Notes under the pieces: model-generated
Seen by the model: the letters and a program-made list of their open reading frames with translations, nothing else
Databases searched by the model: none
Told to the model about the DNA's origin: nothing
Shown here: piece by piece, positions 33,227 through 42,215 of the stretch
Position numbering within the stretch: position 1 is the first letter of the stretch
How the letters are laid out: the number at the start of each line of letters is the position of its first letter
Made by a program: the position numbers and the translations under genes
Assembly: GCA_027485915.1 (NCBI GenBank)
Contig: JAIXQA010000023.1
Span: 57,704-121,703 of the forward strand
Source of the DNA: Alphaproteobacteria bacterium
GTDB taxonomy: Bacteria; Pseudomonadota; Alphaproteobacteria; Caulobacterales; Aquidulcibacteraceae
Length of the DNA stretch: 64,000 nucleotides
Direction: 5' to 3'

Positions 33227-34614
33227 TTGGTCAATGTTCGGCCCCACGCACGGACCTTGGACTTGTTCGCGGTCTGCTCGATACGGTGGATTGCAATATC
33301 CGTGAAGGAGTTCAAGGGGGGTATAATGCCTTCTTCGGACCAGGCTCCACGCTGGGTTCAGTGATTACAGTGCTTTTGACAATTTATGTCGCGCTATTAG
33401 GCTTCCGCCTGCTTACGGGGAGAACAGATCTACGCGTTGGCGACCTGCCAATGATTGCGATCAAACTGGGTGCTGTGGTGATGTTGACCACTTCCTGGGC
33501 CAGTTATCAGAGCTTGGTTTTCTCTCTCCTATTCGACGGCCCAGCCGAAATTGCCAACAGCCTGTTGGCCAATATGCCGATGCCGCAGACCATGGGCCCA
33601 ACTGATATTTTCGCCCGACTGCAGTATACGTTTGACCAATTGACCCAATCGGCTAGCGCGATGGCCTTGGTCAGTGATCTGCCGGGTCAAGGGCCGAATG
33701 TAGCTGGAGCCACGTTGAATGCTGGCAGTTTCGTGTTGCAAGCCGCTCCTGGTACCGACCCAGAAAGCCTCAAAGGCTTGGCGCCGGTTATCCAGATGCG
33801 TTCGGCTCTGCAGGGCGGACCCGCCTTTGGTGCGACTGCGCTATGGCTTTCAGCAATAACCTTGCTGGTCTCGACCCTAGGGCTTTTGATCTTGGCCAAG
33901 CTGATGCTTGGCCTTCTCTTGGCGCTTGGCCCATTGTTCGTTGGCTTACTATTGTTTGAAAGCACCAAGGGATTTTTTGAGGGCTGGCTCCGTACGGCCT
34001 TGGGTTTTGCTCTTGTGCCGTTGGCCACTGTCGTTTTTATGGCAGGGCTATTGGCGTCCCTAGAGCCCAGCCTACAAGGCTTGGCTGTGGCCCGCGCCGA
34101 AAATCGCTATGATCTACAGCCCATTTTGACTGTTATGGTGATCATTCTGACGTTCACAGCCGTGTTTGGCAGTGTGATAGGTCTCTGTACGCGGTTAGTG
34201 GCTGGCTTCCGTCTGCCTGATGCCAAGTCGCGCGAGCCAGAGCCTGTGCTTGCCAATGAGGCTGGTGCAGGGCGGCAGGGCTTTGGGATGGAGGCCCAAG
34301 CAGAAGCGAGCCGAGCATCGCGGCTAGCGGCGGCTGTCTCTGGCGGGGCTGCAGGCTCCGGTTCAGATCGCCGAGACGCACGCTTGGCAGCTGCGGCTTC
34401 TGGCGCAGGCGGACAATCCACAACAACATTTGATCGGCGGACAGAGCTGGTCGCAGGCGGTGGTGCTGAGGCCATGCGCGGTGATTATTCTGTTAGGCTG
34501 GGGCAGAATGGCCGCAAGAGAAGCAACCCAACCCGCCAAAGCCGACCTCGTGAAAGCATGTTTGCGCAATCCCCCTCAAAATTAAGCCTATCGGCAACTG
34601 GAAAAGCACCATGA
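33223..34614 (+). CDS. virB6: VirB6 polytopic inner-membrane component
   Basis: The 463-residue protein has about six or seven hydrophobic segments between residues 40 and 330, including LGLLILAKLMLGLLLALGP and the family-typical GFFEGWLRTALGFALVPL. After residue about 335 comes a roughly 125-residue Ala/Gly/Ser/Arg-rich tail without membrane segments. VirB6 forms part of the inner-membrane channel. The tail makes it longer than the roughly 300 residues of Agrobacterium VirB6; extended tails are known in some systems, but the function here is unknown. There is no virB5 before it. Confidence 0.88.
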   Translation: MIGQCSAPRTDLGLVRGLLDTVDCNIREGVQGGYNAFFGPGSTLGSVITVLLTIYVALLGFRLLTGRTDLRVGDLPMIAIKLGAVVMLTTSWASYQSLVFSLLFDGPAEIANSLLANMPMPQTMGPTDIFARLQYTFDQLTQSASAMALVSDLPGQGPNVAGATLNAGSFVLQAAPGTDPESLKGLAPVIQMRSALQGGPAFGATALWLSAITLLVSTLGLLILAKLMLGLLLALGPLFVGLLLFESTKGFFEGWLRTALGFALVPLATVVFMAGLLASLEPSLQGLAVARAENRYDLQPILTVMVIILTFTAVFGSVIGLCTRLVAGFRLPDAKSREPEPVLANEAGAGRQGFGMEAQAEASRASRLAAAVSGGAAGSGSDRRDARLAAAASGAGGQSTTTFDRRTELVAGGGAEAMRGDYSVRLGQNGRKRSNPTRQSRPRESMFAQSPSKLSLSATGKAP

Positions 34615-35564
34615 CCGGCCCTCACGCTGATCCGTCTTACACCCCACCTGGCGTCCCGCCCAATGGCGTTGCCGCCCGCGCACATTATTACGAGGCGTCT
34701 ACCACTTGGGCGCAGGACACCCATGCGACTCTCCGCCGGTCTCAGCGGACGGCGTGGATTGTCGCAGGGATTGCCGTTGGAATTGCCGCAATCCAGGCGG
34801 TCGCTTTGGTCATTTTGGTGCCGCTCAAACAAACCATGCCTTACACCATCACGGTTGACCGTGAGACCGGGTATGTTCAGACCACGCGTGGTGTGAACTT
34901 GGGCAATTTGAGCGAAACCGAAGCCGTCGCGCAATCGTTCGTCGTGCAATATGTGCTTGCGCGGGAGACATTTGACGCTGCCGATTATCGTGAGCAATAC
35001 AGAAAAACGCTTGCTTGGTCGCAGGGCGCCGCTGAAGCGGAATATTTGCGGGATTGGGACAAGGCCAATCCAAACGGTATTCAAAGCCGCGTCAGCCCTA
35101 ACACCCGCATTCAGGTTACTGTAAAAAGTGTGACGATTTTGGGACCTCGCTCCGCCATGATCCGTTTCGACACAGAGCGTTCTGAAGGCGGTGGTGGGCC
35201 AGGCATGCGCCAGCCTTGGGTGGCTTCAGTGATCTACAGCTTCTCTGGCAAGCCAATAAATGAGCAAGATCGCTACTTAAACCCTCTCGGTTTTCAGATA
35301 TCCAGTTATCGTCGTGATGCTGAAACTACGCAGCCTGTTCCAATGCCTGCGGCACCGATCCCTACTCCGCCTGTGACTACACCGGGGTCTGTACCCGCAA
35401 CTGGTTTGACAACCATGCCAGTTATGGCAACGCCCACGACGGGGACACCATCTACTGGTACGTCTCAGACAACATCCAGTGCACAAGTGCCTGCGCCGGC
35501 GCCGGCGGCGCAGCCCCAAGCAAAAACAGGCAATCCCAATGGTGAGGAGTTCCCAGCCCAATGA
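34611..35564 (+). CDS. virB8: VirB8 inner-membrane assembly factor with Pro/Thr-rich tail
   Basis: The 317-residue bitopic protein has a transmembrane helix (about 45-70) and a periplasmic VirB8 domain with PLKQTMPYTITVDRETGYV, SFVVQYVLARETFDAADY, a VTVKSVTILGPR stretch and the conserved NPLGFQISSYRRD. It nucleates assembly of the secretion machine. After the domain (about residue 240) it carries a roughly 75-residue tail rich in Pro, Thr, Ala and Ser, uncommon in VirB8. Start and stop overlap both neighbours by four bases. Confidence 0.93.
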   Translation: MTGPHADPSYTPPGVPPNGVAARAHYYEASTTWAQDTHATLRRSQRTAWIVAGIAVGIAAIQAVALVILVPLKQTMPYTITVDRETGYVQTTRGVNLGNLSETEAVAQSFVVQYVLARETFDAADYREQYRKTLAWSQGAAEAEYLRDWDKANPNGIQSRVSPNTRIQVTVKSVTILGPRSAMIRFDTERSEGGGGPGMRQPWVASVIYSFSGKPINEQDRYLNPLGFQISSYRRDAETTQPVPMPAAPIPTPPVTTPGSVPATGLTTMPVMATPTTGTPSTGTSQTTSSAQVPAPAPAAQPQAKTGNPNGEEFPAQ

Positions 35565-36409
35565 GACGCCTCAAGCCACACTGGAACATCTGTTTAGCTG
35601 TCGTGATCACCACGCTGGTAATCAGTGCTGACCCGGTGCGCGCCCAAATGCGCGAGGTACCAATTCCGGGGGCCGTCGATCCTCGTGTTCAAACAGTCAT
35701 GTTTGTAGAAGACAGCGTAGTTTCATTACGTGGCCACTATGGCTATCAAATGATGATTGAGTTTGGGGCGGATGAACGCATCGAAAATGTTTCGATCGGC
35801 GACTCTTTAGCTTGGCAGGTAACCCCTAATCGTCGCGCCGATACGCTGTTTGTAAAGCCCATTGAATTTGATGCCGCAACAAACATGTCGGTGATCACGT
35901 CAAAGCGTCGCTATACGTTTCAGTTGAGTGCAGAAGACCCTACAGGGCCTGGTGATCCAAACATTATTTATCGGGTGAAGTTTTCCTATCCACCTGAACC
36001 ATCGCCACCTGAGCCAAAGGACTTGGCACCCCAAATTCCGGCAAATGCAAACCGAAACTATTCAGTTTCAGGTAGCACAAAGAATGTGCCTTCTCGCATT
36101 TTTGATGACGGCCAACGTACTTATTTTGAATGGCCGACCGGCGCTGCGACGCCCGCCGTTTTTGCCTTAAGTGCAGATGGTTCAGAATCGCTTGTCAATT
36201 TCATCATGCGCGGCAATGTGATGGTCGTCGAACGTGTCGGCCCTGCCTTCGTATTGCGCAATGGGGCTGACCAAACCATCGTAAGTAATGACTCCTGGCG
36301 GGAGGCTGACCCCGGCCCGAACGCACCTGCGATGCGCCCCTCTAGGCACACAAAGCCAAAGTCGCGTGGCTTTTTCGGGCTTGGCGCACCAAAGGAGGCT
36401 AAGCCATGA
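35561..36409 (+). CDS. virB9: VirB9 outer-membrane core component
   Basis: The 282-residue protein has a signal peptide (cleavage near DPVRAQ) and a VirB9/CagX fold: GAVDPRVQTVMFVEDSVVSL, GYQMMIEFGADERIENVSIGD, ITSKRRYTFQLSAED, and the C-terminal outer-membrane domain with PSRIFDDGQRTYFEWP and FVLRNGADQTIVSND. With VirB10, and usually VirB7, it forms the ring spanning the periplasm. No virB7 lipoprotein gene is present between virB6 and virB8 or elsewhere in the operon, and this VirB9 has no lipobox itself. Confidence 0.94.
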   Translation: MRRLKPHWNICLAVVITTLVISADPVRAQMREVPIPGAVDPRVQTVMFVEDSVVSLRGHYGYQMMIEFGADERIENVSIGDSLAWQVTPNRRADTLFVKPIEFDAATNMSVITSKRRYTFQLSAEDPTGPGDPNIIYRVKFSYPPEPSPPEPKDLAPQIPANANRNYSVSGSTKNVPSRIFDDGQRTYFEWPTGAATPAVFALSADGSESLVNFIMRGNVMVVERVGPAFVLRNGADQTIVSNDSWREADPGPNAPAMRPSRHTKPKSRGFFGLGAPKEAKP

Positions 36410-37659
36410 GCTCAACCAACTTGGGCCCGATCGAGTCGCATGAGGGTTTATCTGTCGATCCTAATGGAAGCGGCCAAGCTGTTGACCCCAAGGTGACTGA
36501 GTTGGTTGTCGACGCTGCCCCAGCCGTTGCGTATCCGGATCGACCTTGGGTGATGATCGCCGGTGTTGTTGGTGCCTTGGCGCTCGGCACTATCGTCTTT
36601 ACCACGATGGTGTCAGCACAGAAGCGTTCTGGGGCTGGAGACATGGTCCCAACCCGCGACGCGAAAAACGATGGCAGTTTGGGTCAAAATATCCCAGAGC
36701 CACCGAGTTTGTTTGCTCAAACAGTTGCGCCGCCTGTTGCACCACCTCAGCCGTTAGTGCCGGAAAATCCAGCAGCTAACGAAGCAGTCCCCCCGCCCCA
36801 GACTTGGACGCCGGCGCCACCGCCACCGCCAGCGCCGCGTGAAATCTATAGGCCAATGCCTACGCCCATGGCCCCGCCGCCGCCCCCAACGCGGACGGGT
36901 GCTGACTTGACGCAGCGCATGCGCTCCCCGGCTTTGATCGTTGATCTTGTGCCTGCTGGTGCTGCCGCGGAAGCTGCTGCCAACGCTGCTGCAGGCGGTA
37001 CCGGCAGTGACAATGATGCCTTTGCTGCGCGTGTGAGTTCGGGAGAAGTGCCCGCCGCGCGCGCGGGCGCTTTGCGCAACCCAAAGACGACAGTGCCTCA
37101 AGGTGCTTTAATCGCGGCCGTTCTGGAAACGGCTATCAATTCTGATCTGCCAGGCTTTGTTCGAGCTGTCGTGAGTCGCGATGTATTGAGTTTTGACGGA
37201 ACACAAGTGCTCATCCCGCGCGGCTCCCGACTGGTTGGGCAATATCGCTCTGAGGTCGCCTTGGGTCAGTCTCGAGCTTTCGTCGTTTGGACAAGATTGC
37301 TTCGTCCAGATGGTGTGTCAATACAACTGGCGTCGCCTGGCACTGACCCGTTGGGTCGCGCTGGCTTGGATGGCAAGGTGAACCGACATTATTTCCAACG
37401 CTATGGTCCGGGTCTATTATCGACCGCCATTAGCGCGGCTCTGAGCAACACCAATTCCAACCAATTGGTAATTGGCACCGCCCAGACTATTCCGAGCGCG
37501 GTCTCGTCTGGAGAAGCCATCAAACCGACGGTTACTGTAAAGCAAGGAACTGCCATCCAAGTGTTTGTGGCCCGGGACCTAGATTTTTCCTTGAATCCAG
37601 TCTCGCCGCTGGTTGGTACGCAACCGGTTGTTGAATCGGCTGACAGGACAAGACCATGA
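36406..37659 (+). CDS. virB10: VirB10 scaffold of the type IV secretion core complex
   Basis: The 417-residue protein has a cytoplasmic N-terminus, one transmembrane helix (about 46-68), a long Pro-rich periplasmic stretch (about 105-165, including PPPPPAPREIY and APPPPPTRTG) and a C-terminal TrbI/VirB10 beta-barrel domain (about 225-400) with IAAVLETAINSDLPGFVRA, VLIPRGSRLVGQY and VVWTRLLRPDGVSIQL. It spans both membranes and couples inner-membrane ATP use to the outer pore. Overlaps of four bases join it to virB9 and virB11. Confidence 0.95.
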   Translation: MSSTNLGPIESHEGLSVDPNGSGQAVDPKVTELVVDAAPAVAYPDRPWVMIAGVVGALALGTIVFTTMVSAQKRSGAGDMVPTRDAKNDGSLGQNIPEPPSLFAQTVAPPVAPPQPLVPENPAANEAVPPPQTWTPAPPPPPAPREIYRPMPTPMAPPPPPTRTGADLTQRMRSPALIVDLVPAGAAAEAAANAAAGGTGSDNDAFAARVSSGEVPAARAGALRNPKTTVPQGALIAAVLETAINSDLPGFVRAVVSRDVLSFDGTQVLIPRGSRLVGQYRSEVALGQSRAFVVWTRLLRPDGVSIQLASPGTDPLGRAGLDGKVNRHYFQRYGPGLLSTAISAALSNTNSNQLVIGTAQTIPSAVSSGEAIKPTVTVKQGTAIQVFVARDLDFSLNPVSPLVGTQPVVESADRTRP

Positions 37660-38663
37660 GCGCACTCCAGGGTGCGCCGCAGGTTTTGGGCGGCGTCTAT
37701 CTCTCTGCATTCTTGGAACCCTTGGCGGGGTGGCTAAGACGACCTGATGTCACCGATATTTTGGTCAATCGCCCTGGTGAAGTCTGGGTTGAAAGTGTTA
37801 TGGGCGGCATAGTGCGGCATGACGCGCCCGATGTAACCCAAGTCAATCTTACGCGCTTGGCCGCTCAGATTGCGCGCATTTCCAAGCAGGGCATTAGTCG
37901 AGAACATCCACTACTCTCGGCCAGCTTGCCAACTGGCGAACGCATTCAAATTGTGCTGCCGCCTGCAACGCGTGGCGAAGTTGCTTTGGCAATTCGCAAG
38001 CACGTGCTGACGGATTTGACTCTCGACGATTATGTCTCCGCTGGTGCGCTATCTCATATCGTTGGCGCAGGCGGCACAAAAGCCTCAATTGACCCTGACA
38101 AAGAACTTAAGGCAATCCTCGCCAAAGGAGATGTAACTACTTTTCTGAGGCTGGCCGTTCAGCAAAAACGAAATATCGTCGTTTCAGGTGGGACAGGAAC
38201 CGGCAAAACAACCTTTCTTAATGCGCTTCTGAAGGAGGTCAGTTTAGAAGAACGTTTGATTTTAATTGAGGATGCCGCAGAAATTCGCTTGGTTCATGAG
38301 AACGCTGTCGGACTTGTTGCCGTAAAGGGGCAGACAGGTGAAGCCCGCGTTGATGTTGATGATCTCTTGCAATCTGCCCTTCGTATGCGGCCTGACCGCA
38401 TAATTGTCGGTGAACTGCGCGGCAAGGAGGCGTTTACTTTCTTGCGAGCGATAAATACCGGTCATCCAGGCTCCGTGACCACCCTGCATGCTGATACACC
38501 AGACGGTGCTTTGGAGCAGTTGGCCTTGATGGCGTTGCAAACCGGGACCGCCATGACCCATGCTGACATATCGGCCTATGTTCGCAGTGTCGTGGATGTC
38601 ATTGTTCAATTGGAACGTAAACAAGGCCGTCGGCAAGTCCGTGAAATCCGATTGTTGCGATAA
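37656..38663 (+). CDS. virB11: VirB11 hexameric ATPase
   Basis: The 335-residue traffic ATPase has an N-terminal domain with DVTDILVNRPGEVWVES and a C-terminal RecA domain with Walker A GGTGTGKT (178-185), the Asp box around LIEDAAEIRL, Walker B in MRPDRIIVGELRGKEAF and the His box GHPGSVTTLHAD. It drives pilus assembly and substrate transfer together with VirB4. It is the last gene of the operon; no virD4 coupling-protein gene follows, and no strong terminator is visible before the AT-rich gap ahead of the next gene. Confidence 0.95.
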   Translation: MSALQGAPQVLGGVYLSAFLEPLAGWLRRPDVTDILVNRPGEVWVESVMGGIVRHDAPDVTQVNLTRLAAQIARISKQGISREHPLLSASLPTGERIQIVLPPATRGEVALAIRKHVLTDLTLDDYVSAGALSHIVGAGGTKASIDPDKELKAILAKGDVTTFLRLAVQQKRNIVVSGGTGTGKTTFLNALLKEVSLEERLILIEDAAEIRLVHENAVGLVAVKGQTGEARVDVDDLLQSALRMRPDRIIVGELRGKEAFTFLRAINTGHPGSVTTLHADTPDGALEQLALMALQTGTAMTHADISAYVRSVVDVIVQLERKQGRRQVREIRLLR

Positions 38664-38854
38664 GCGAATGAGCGCTAAGCCCATTTTCTTTTGATATTTT
38701 CCTCTGAATAACTCTTTTAAGTAAAAATTCGCCATTTAACTATACGCTTTTTTATAGCATTCTGGCTTACAACCCGTGTTGGTAACAAGGGCCAGCATAC
38801 CTCTACGTGTGTCTTACGACCGGAAAAAATTGGCTCCTTGAGGTGGGGTAAGTT

Positions 38855-40588
38855 ATGAGAAATCGTTGGATTAAAGTAGCTAGCGCTGCGTTATTATTAG
38901 GGATGGTTTCAGCCTGCGGCGGTGGGGGCGGATCAACTCCGCCCGGCGGCGGTGGCGGCGGTGTTGTCACGCCACGGCCGACAGCTGCGGAGACTTCGCG
39001 TTTTCTGATCCAGGCAACATTTGGACCTACAGAGGCCGAAACCGAAGCTTTGCGCGACACGACTTTCGCTGCTTGGATCACGGCGCAGCAGGCTCTGCCT
39101 GAAGGTGCTCTGGCACTCGACTATTTGAATACGCGTCGGGATCAGTTGCGCAATCCGCCAGCACCCGCCGCTCCTAACCCTACGGCGGATGTTAACTCAA
39201 GTCATTTTTACGAATATTTCTGGCGCGAAGCTGTTACTTCGCAAGACCAACTGCGTGAACGCACCAAGTTTGCCTTGTCGCAGATCTTTGTGATTTCGTT
39301 CGCTGATCCTCAGATGAACGTACGTGGACTTGGTTCATATTACGATATGCTCGGCCGCAACGCCTTTGGCAATTATCGTCAGCTTCTAGAAGATGTGGCA
39401 CTTCACCCCATGATGGGTGTCTATCTCACCCATATCGCAAACCAGAAAGAAGATCCGACGACGGGTCGTTCGCCAGATGAAAACTTCGCCCGCGAAGTTA
39501 TGCAGTTGATGTCGATTGGCTTGTTCGAACTCAATAATGACGGCACCCAAAAGTTGGATAGTGCTGGTAATCCAATCCCAACCTATACCGCTGCGGATAT
39601 TTCAAATTTAGCGAAGGTTGTCACAGGCTTTAGCTGGTATGCAGCTACGCCGACTAACTCGACCTTCTCGGGAAGCGGTCGCAATGATGCATCATTCGTA
39701 ACGCCAATGATCGCCTACCCAAATTTCCACTCGATCTCCGAAAAGCGGTTCTTAGGCACAGTGATCCCTGCGACGACGACCCCAAATCCAGCCGGAGACT
39801 TAAAGATCGCGCTTGACGCGATCTTTAACCATCCAAATGTTGGTCCATTTATCGGGAAGCAATTGATCCAGCGACTGGTGACATCGAATCCAAGCCCAGC
39901 CTATGTAAACCGGGTGGCAAACGTCTTTAACAACAACGGCGCGGGCGTACGAGGCGATTTGGCTGCAGTCGTTCGTGCGGTGCTGTTGGACAGCGAAGCC
40001 CGAAACATGTCTGCAGGGGTTGACGCAAACTTCGGCAAACTGCGTGAACCTATCATTCGTATGACTGGCCTAATGCGTGCCCTGAACGCCACTTCAACCA
40101 ATGGACTGTGGCCAGTCAATTCGACCAGTGCCTCTACTTCGTTAGGCCAATCACCAATGGCTTCGCCTTCGGTGTTTAACTTCTTCCGTCCAGGCTACAC
40201 ACCACCAAACACCAAGACCGGAAGCCAAGGACTCGTCGCCCCAGAGATGCAGATTGTCGATGAAGTGACGGTAGCTGGCTACATGAATACCATGCAGACC
40301 ACGGTCAACACTGGGATCGGATCCAGCAGCGACGTGAAGCTCAACTATACAAAGGAAATGGCGGTTGCCGCCGATCCTGCGGCTTTGGTGGATCGCGTCA
40401 ATTATCTTTTGACCTATGGCAACATGACAACGGCTCGCCGCCAGCAAATCATCGACGCGGTAACGGCTGTGACCATTCCTACGGGTGGTACAACCACGCA
40501 AGCGCAGATCGATGCTGCGTTACTGAATCGGTCAAAATTGGCGGTTTATCTGACCGTTGTTTCTCCAGATTACATTCTGCAGCGCTAA
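38855..40588 (+). CDS. DUF1800 family lipoprotein
   Basis: The 577-residue protein has a lipoprotein signal (MVSAC, C21), a Gly-rich linker, and a DUF1800 domain with RFLIQATFGPTEAE, DQLRERTKFALSQIFVIS, DENFAREVMQLMSIGLFEL and the C-terminal EPIIRMTGLMRAL and SPSVFNFFRPGY. The family is widespread, typically encoded directly before a DUF1501 gene, as here (10-base gap), and is of unknown biochemical function. GAGGTGGGGTAAGTT precedes the ATG. It begins 191 bases after virB11, so it may have its own promoter. Confidence 0.88.
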   Translation: MRNRWIKVASAALLLGMVSACGGGGGSTPPGGGGGGVVTPRPTAAETSRFLIQATFGPTEAETEALRDTTFAAWITAQQALPEGALALDYLNTRRDQLRNPPAPAAPNPTADVNSSHFYEYFWREAVTSQDQLRERTKFALSQIFVISFADPQMNVRGLGSYYDMLGRNAFGNYRQLLEDVALHPMMGVYLTHIANQKEDPTTGRSPDENFAREVMQLMSIGLFELNNDGTQKLDSAGNPIPTYTAADISNLAKVVTGFSWYAATPTNSTFSGSGRNDASFVTPMIAYPNFHSISEKRFLGTVIPATTTPNPAGDLKIALDAIFNHPNVGPFIGKQLIQRLVTSNPSPAYVNRVANVFNNNGAGVRGDLAAVVRAVLLDSEARNMSAGVDANFGKLREPIIRMTGLMRALNATSTNGLWPVNSTSASTSLGQSPMASPSVFNFFRPGYTPPNTKTGSQGLVAPEMQIVDEVTVAGYMNTMQTTVNTGIGSSSDVKLNYTKEMAVAADPAALVDRVNYLLTYGNMTTARRQQIIDAVTAVTIPTGGTTTQAQIDAALLNRSKLAVYLTVVSPDYILQR

Positions 40589-40598
40589 GGGGGCGACC

Positions 40599-42155
40599 AT
40601 GAAAGATTTACGTCATACACGTCGCCAATTTCTGGCAACAACCGGTGCGGTCGGGATTGCAGCACCTGTAGCAACCGCTTTTGGTATGCAATTGGCCGCC
40701 TTTAATTCGGCCGCCAGTCAGACCGCTGGGGGCTATAAAGCGCTCGTATGCATCTTCCAATTAGGCGGCAATGACTCCAACAACACGGTGCTTGCATCTG
40801 ATACAGATTCTTGGAACCGTTACTGGGCTGCCAGAAATACGGGCTCAGATCCAATTGCTCTGATGCCGGTTGGTACTGCAGCAGCGACAGTTGGCTCAAC
40901 TTCGCCGGTCACGGGTCGCACTGTGACCGCGGCTACGCCAGAAGCCTGGGGCGGCATTTTGCCTTTCACGCCAAAAACCGCGCAAGCCATACCGGCGGGA
41001 ACCAATGCGACAACCCGCACTTTTGGTTTCCACCCAATGCTGGCACCCCTTTTGCCAATTTATGCGGCAGGGCGCTTGGCGGTGATCGCCAATGTCGGCT
41101 CATTGGTGGAGCCGGTCACAAAAACGGAGTATCAAGCGCGTACCAAGAAAGTGCCTGCAAATTTATTTTCGCACAATGATCAACAAGCTGTCTGGCAGGC
41201 AGGGCTTACCGAAGGTGTGCGCACCGGTTGGGGTGGCCAGTTTGGCGATCTTATGGCGTCAGGCAATGGTGCCAACAGCCTCTACACGGCGATGTCTACT
41301 GCCGGGAACACCGTTTTCCTTTCTGGGCGGACGGTTGTTCAATACCAAGTATCAACCGGCGCAACGCCCGCGGTAGTCGTAAACGCAGTTGGCGGGACCA
41401 CGCTGTTTGGCTCAAACCAGGGCCCCGCTAAGATGCGGGAGATCATCCGCGATACGGGCTTCGTAGCAAATATGGGTGCTGACCACGCCACAATCGTCGG
41501 CCGGTCGCTCGACGCTTCAGTTACGCTAAACACAGCGGCAACTGGTACTTTGGTTACCGCGATCCCGCCTCCGCCTGTTTATCGTAATCCGATAACCAAC
41601 AATGTGGAAACGAACTCGTTGTCGGTGCAGTTGCAAACTGTTGCCCGTATGATTGCCGCAGCGCCTGCACTCGGTCTTCGCCGGCAGGTCTTTTTCGTAG
41701 CCATTGGTGGACATGATAGCCATGACTTCCAAAATACGGCGCAACCTAACAATCTCAGCAAGTTGGCAAGTGCCATGGCCACATTTGATGCAACCTTGGC
41801 CAATATTGGTGGTGTCGACATGCGCAGTTCCGTGACAACTTTTACGGGCTCGGATTTCTCGCGGACCTTTAATACCAATGGCGATGGTACCGACCACGCC
41901 TGGGGCGGCCACCATTTAGTGATGGGGGGTGCCGTAAACGGTGGCGATATGTATGGCCAATTCCCGACTGTCGGCAGTGACTTGGGTACCTTCCGCAATC
42001 CGAATCAAACCGGTAACGCCCATATTCCAACCACCTCGGTTGACCAATATGCTGCGACCTTGGGAACTTGGTTTGGCGTTTCGAATACAGACTTAGCCGT
42101 GATTTTCCCAAATCTGAAGAATTTCTCGAGGCCCAACTTGGGCTTTATGGCCTAA
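40599..42155 (+). CDS. DUF1501 family Tat-exported protein
   Basis: The 518-residue protein begins with a twin-arginine signal (HTRRQFLATTGAVG, R8-R9) followed by the DUF1501 domain: LVCIFQLGGNDSNNTVL, RTFGFHPMLAPLLPIYAAGRLAV, NVGSLVEPVT, FSHNDQQAVWQ, VFFVAIGGHDSH and GTDHAWGGHHLVMGG. The domain is related to the alkaline-phosphatase/sulfatase superfamily, and the conserved Asp/His residues are consistent with a metal site, but its substrate is unknown. The start at 40599 follows AAGGGGGCGACC; an upstream extension to 40557 overlaps the DUF1800 gene and is rejected. A strong terminator follows. Confidence 0.88.
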   Translation: MKDLRHTRRQFLATTGAVGIAAPVATAFGMQLAAFNSAASQTAGGYKALVCIFQLGGNDSNNTVLASDTDSWNRYWAARNTGSDPIALMPVGTAAATVGSTSPVTGRTVTAATPEAWGGILPFTPKTAQAIPAGTNATTRTFGFHPMLAPLLPIYAAGRLAVIANVGSLVEPVTKTEYQARTKKVPANLFSHNDQQAVWQAGLTEGVRTGWGGQFGDLMASGNGANSLYTAMSTAGNTVFLSGRTVVQYQVSTGATPAVVVNAVGGTTLFGSNQGPAKMREIIRDTGFVANMGADHATIVGRSLDASVTLNTAATGTLVTAIPPPPVYRNPITNNVETNSLSVQLQTVARMIAAAPALGLRRQVFFVAIGGHDSHDFQNTAQPNNLSKLASAMATFDATLANIGGVDMRSSVTTFTGSDFSRTFNTNGDGTDHAWGGHHLVMGGAVNGGDMYGQFPTVGSDLGTFRNPNQTGNAHIPTTSVDQYAATLGTWFGVSNTDLAVIFPNLKNFSRPNLGFMA

Positions 42156-42180
42156 TCCTGAATTGCCGATCACCAAAGCG

Positions 42181-42215
42181 AAAAGCCGCTTCCCTATCCG
42201 GGGAAGCGGCTTTTT
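42181..42215. terminator. Bidirectional terminator after DUF1501 and the TPR gene
   Basis: AAAAGCCGCTTCCC pairs with GGGAAGCGGCTTTTT across a 6-base loop. T-runs on both strands let it end the rightward DUF1800/DUF1501 transcript and the leftward TPR transcript, whose stop codon touches its right edge. Confidence 0.92.
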
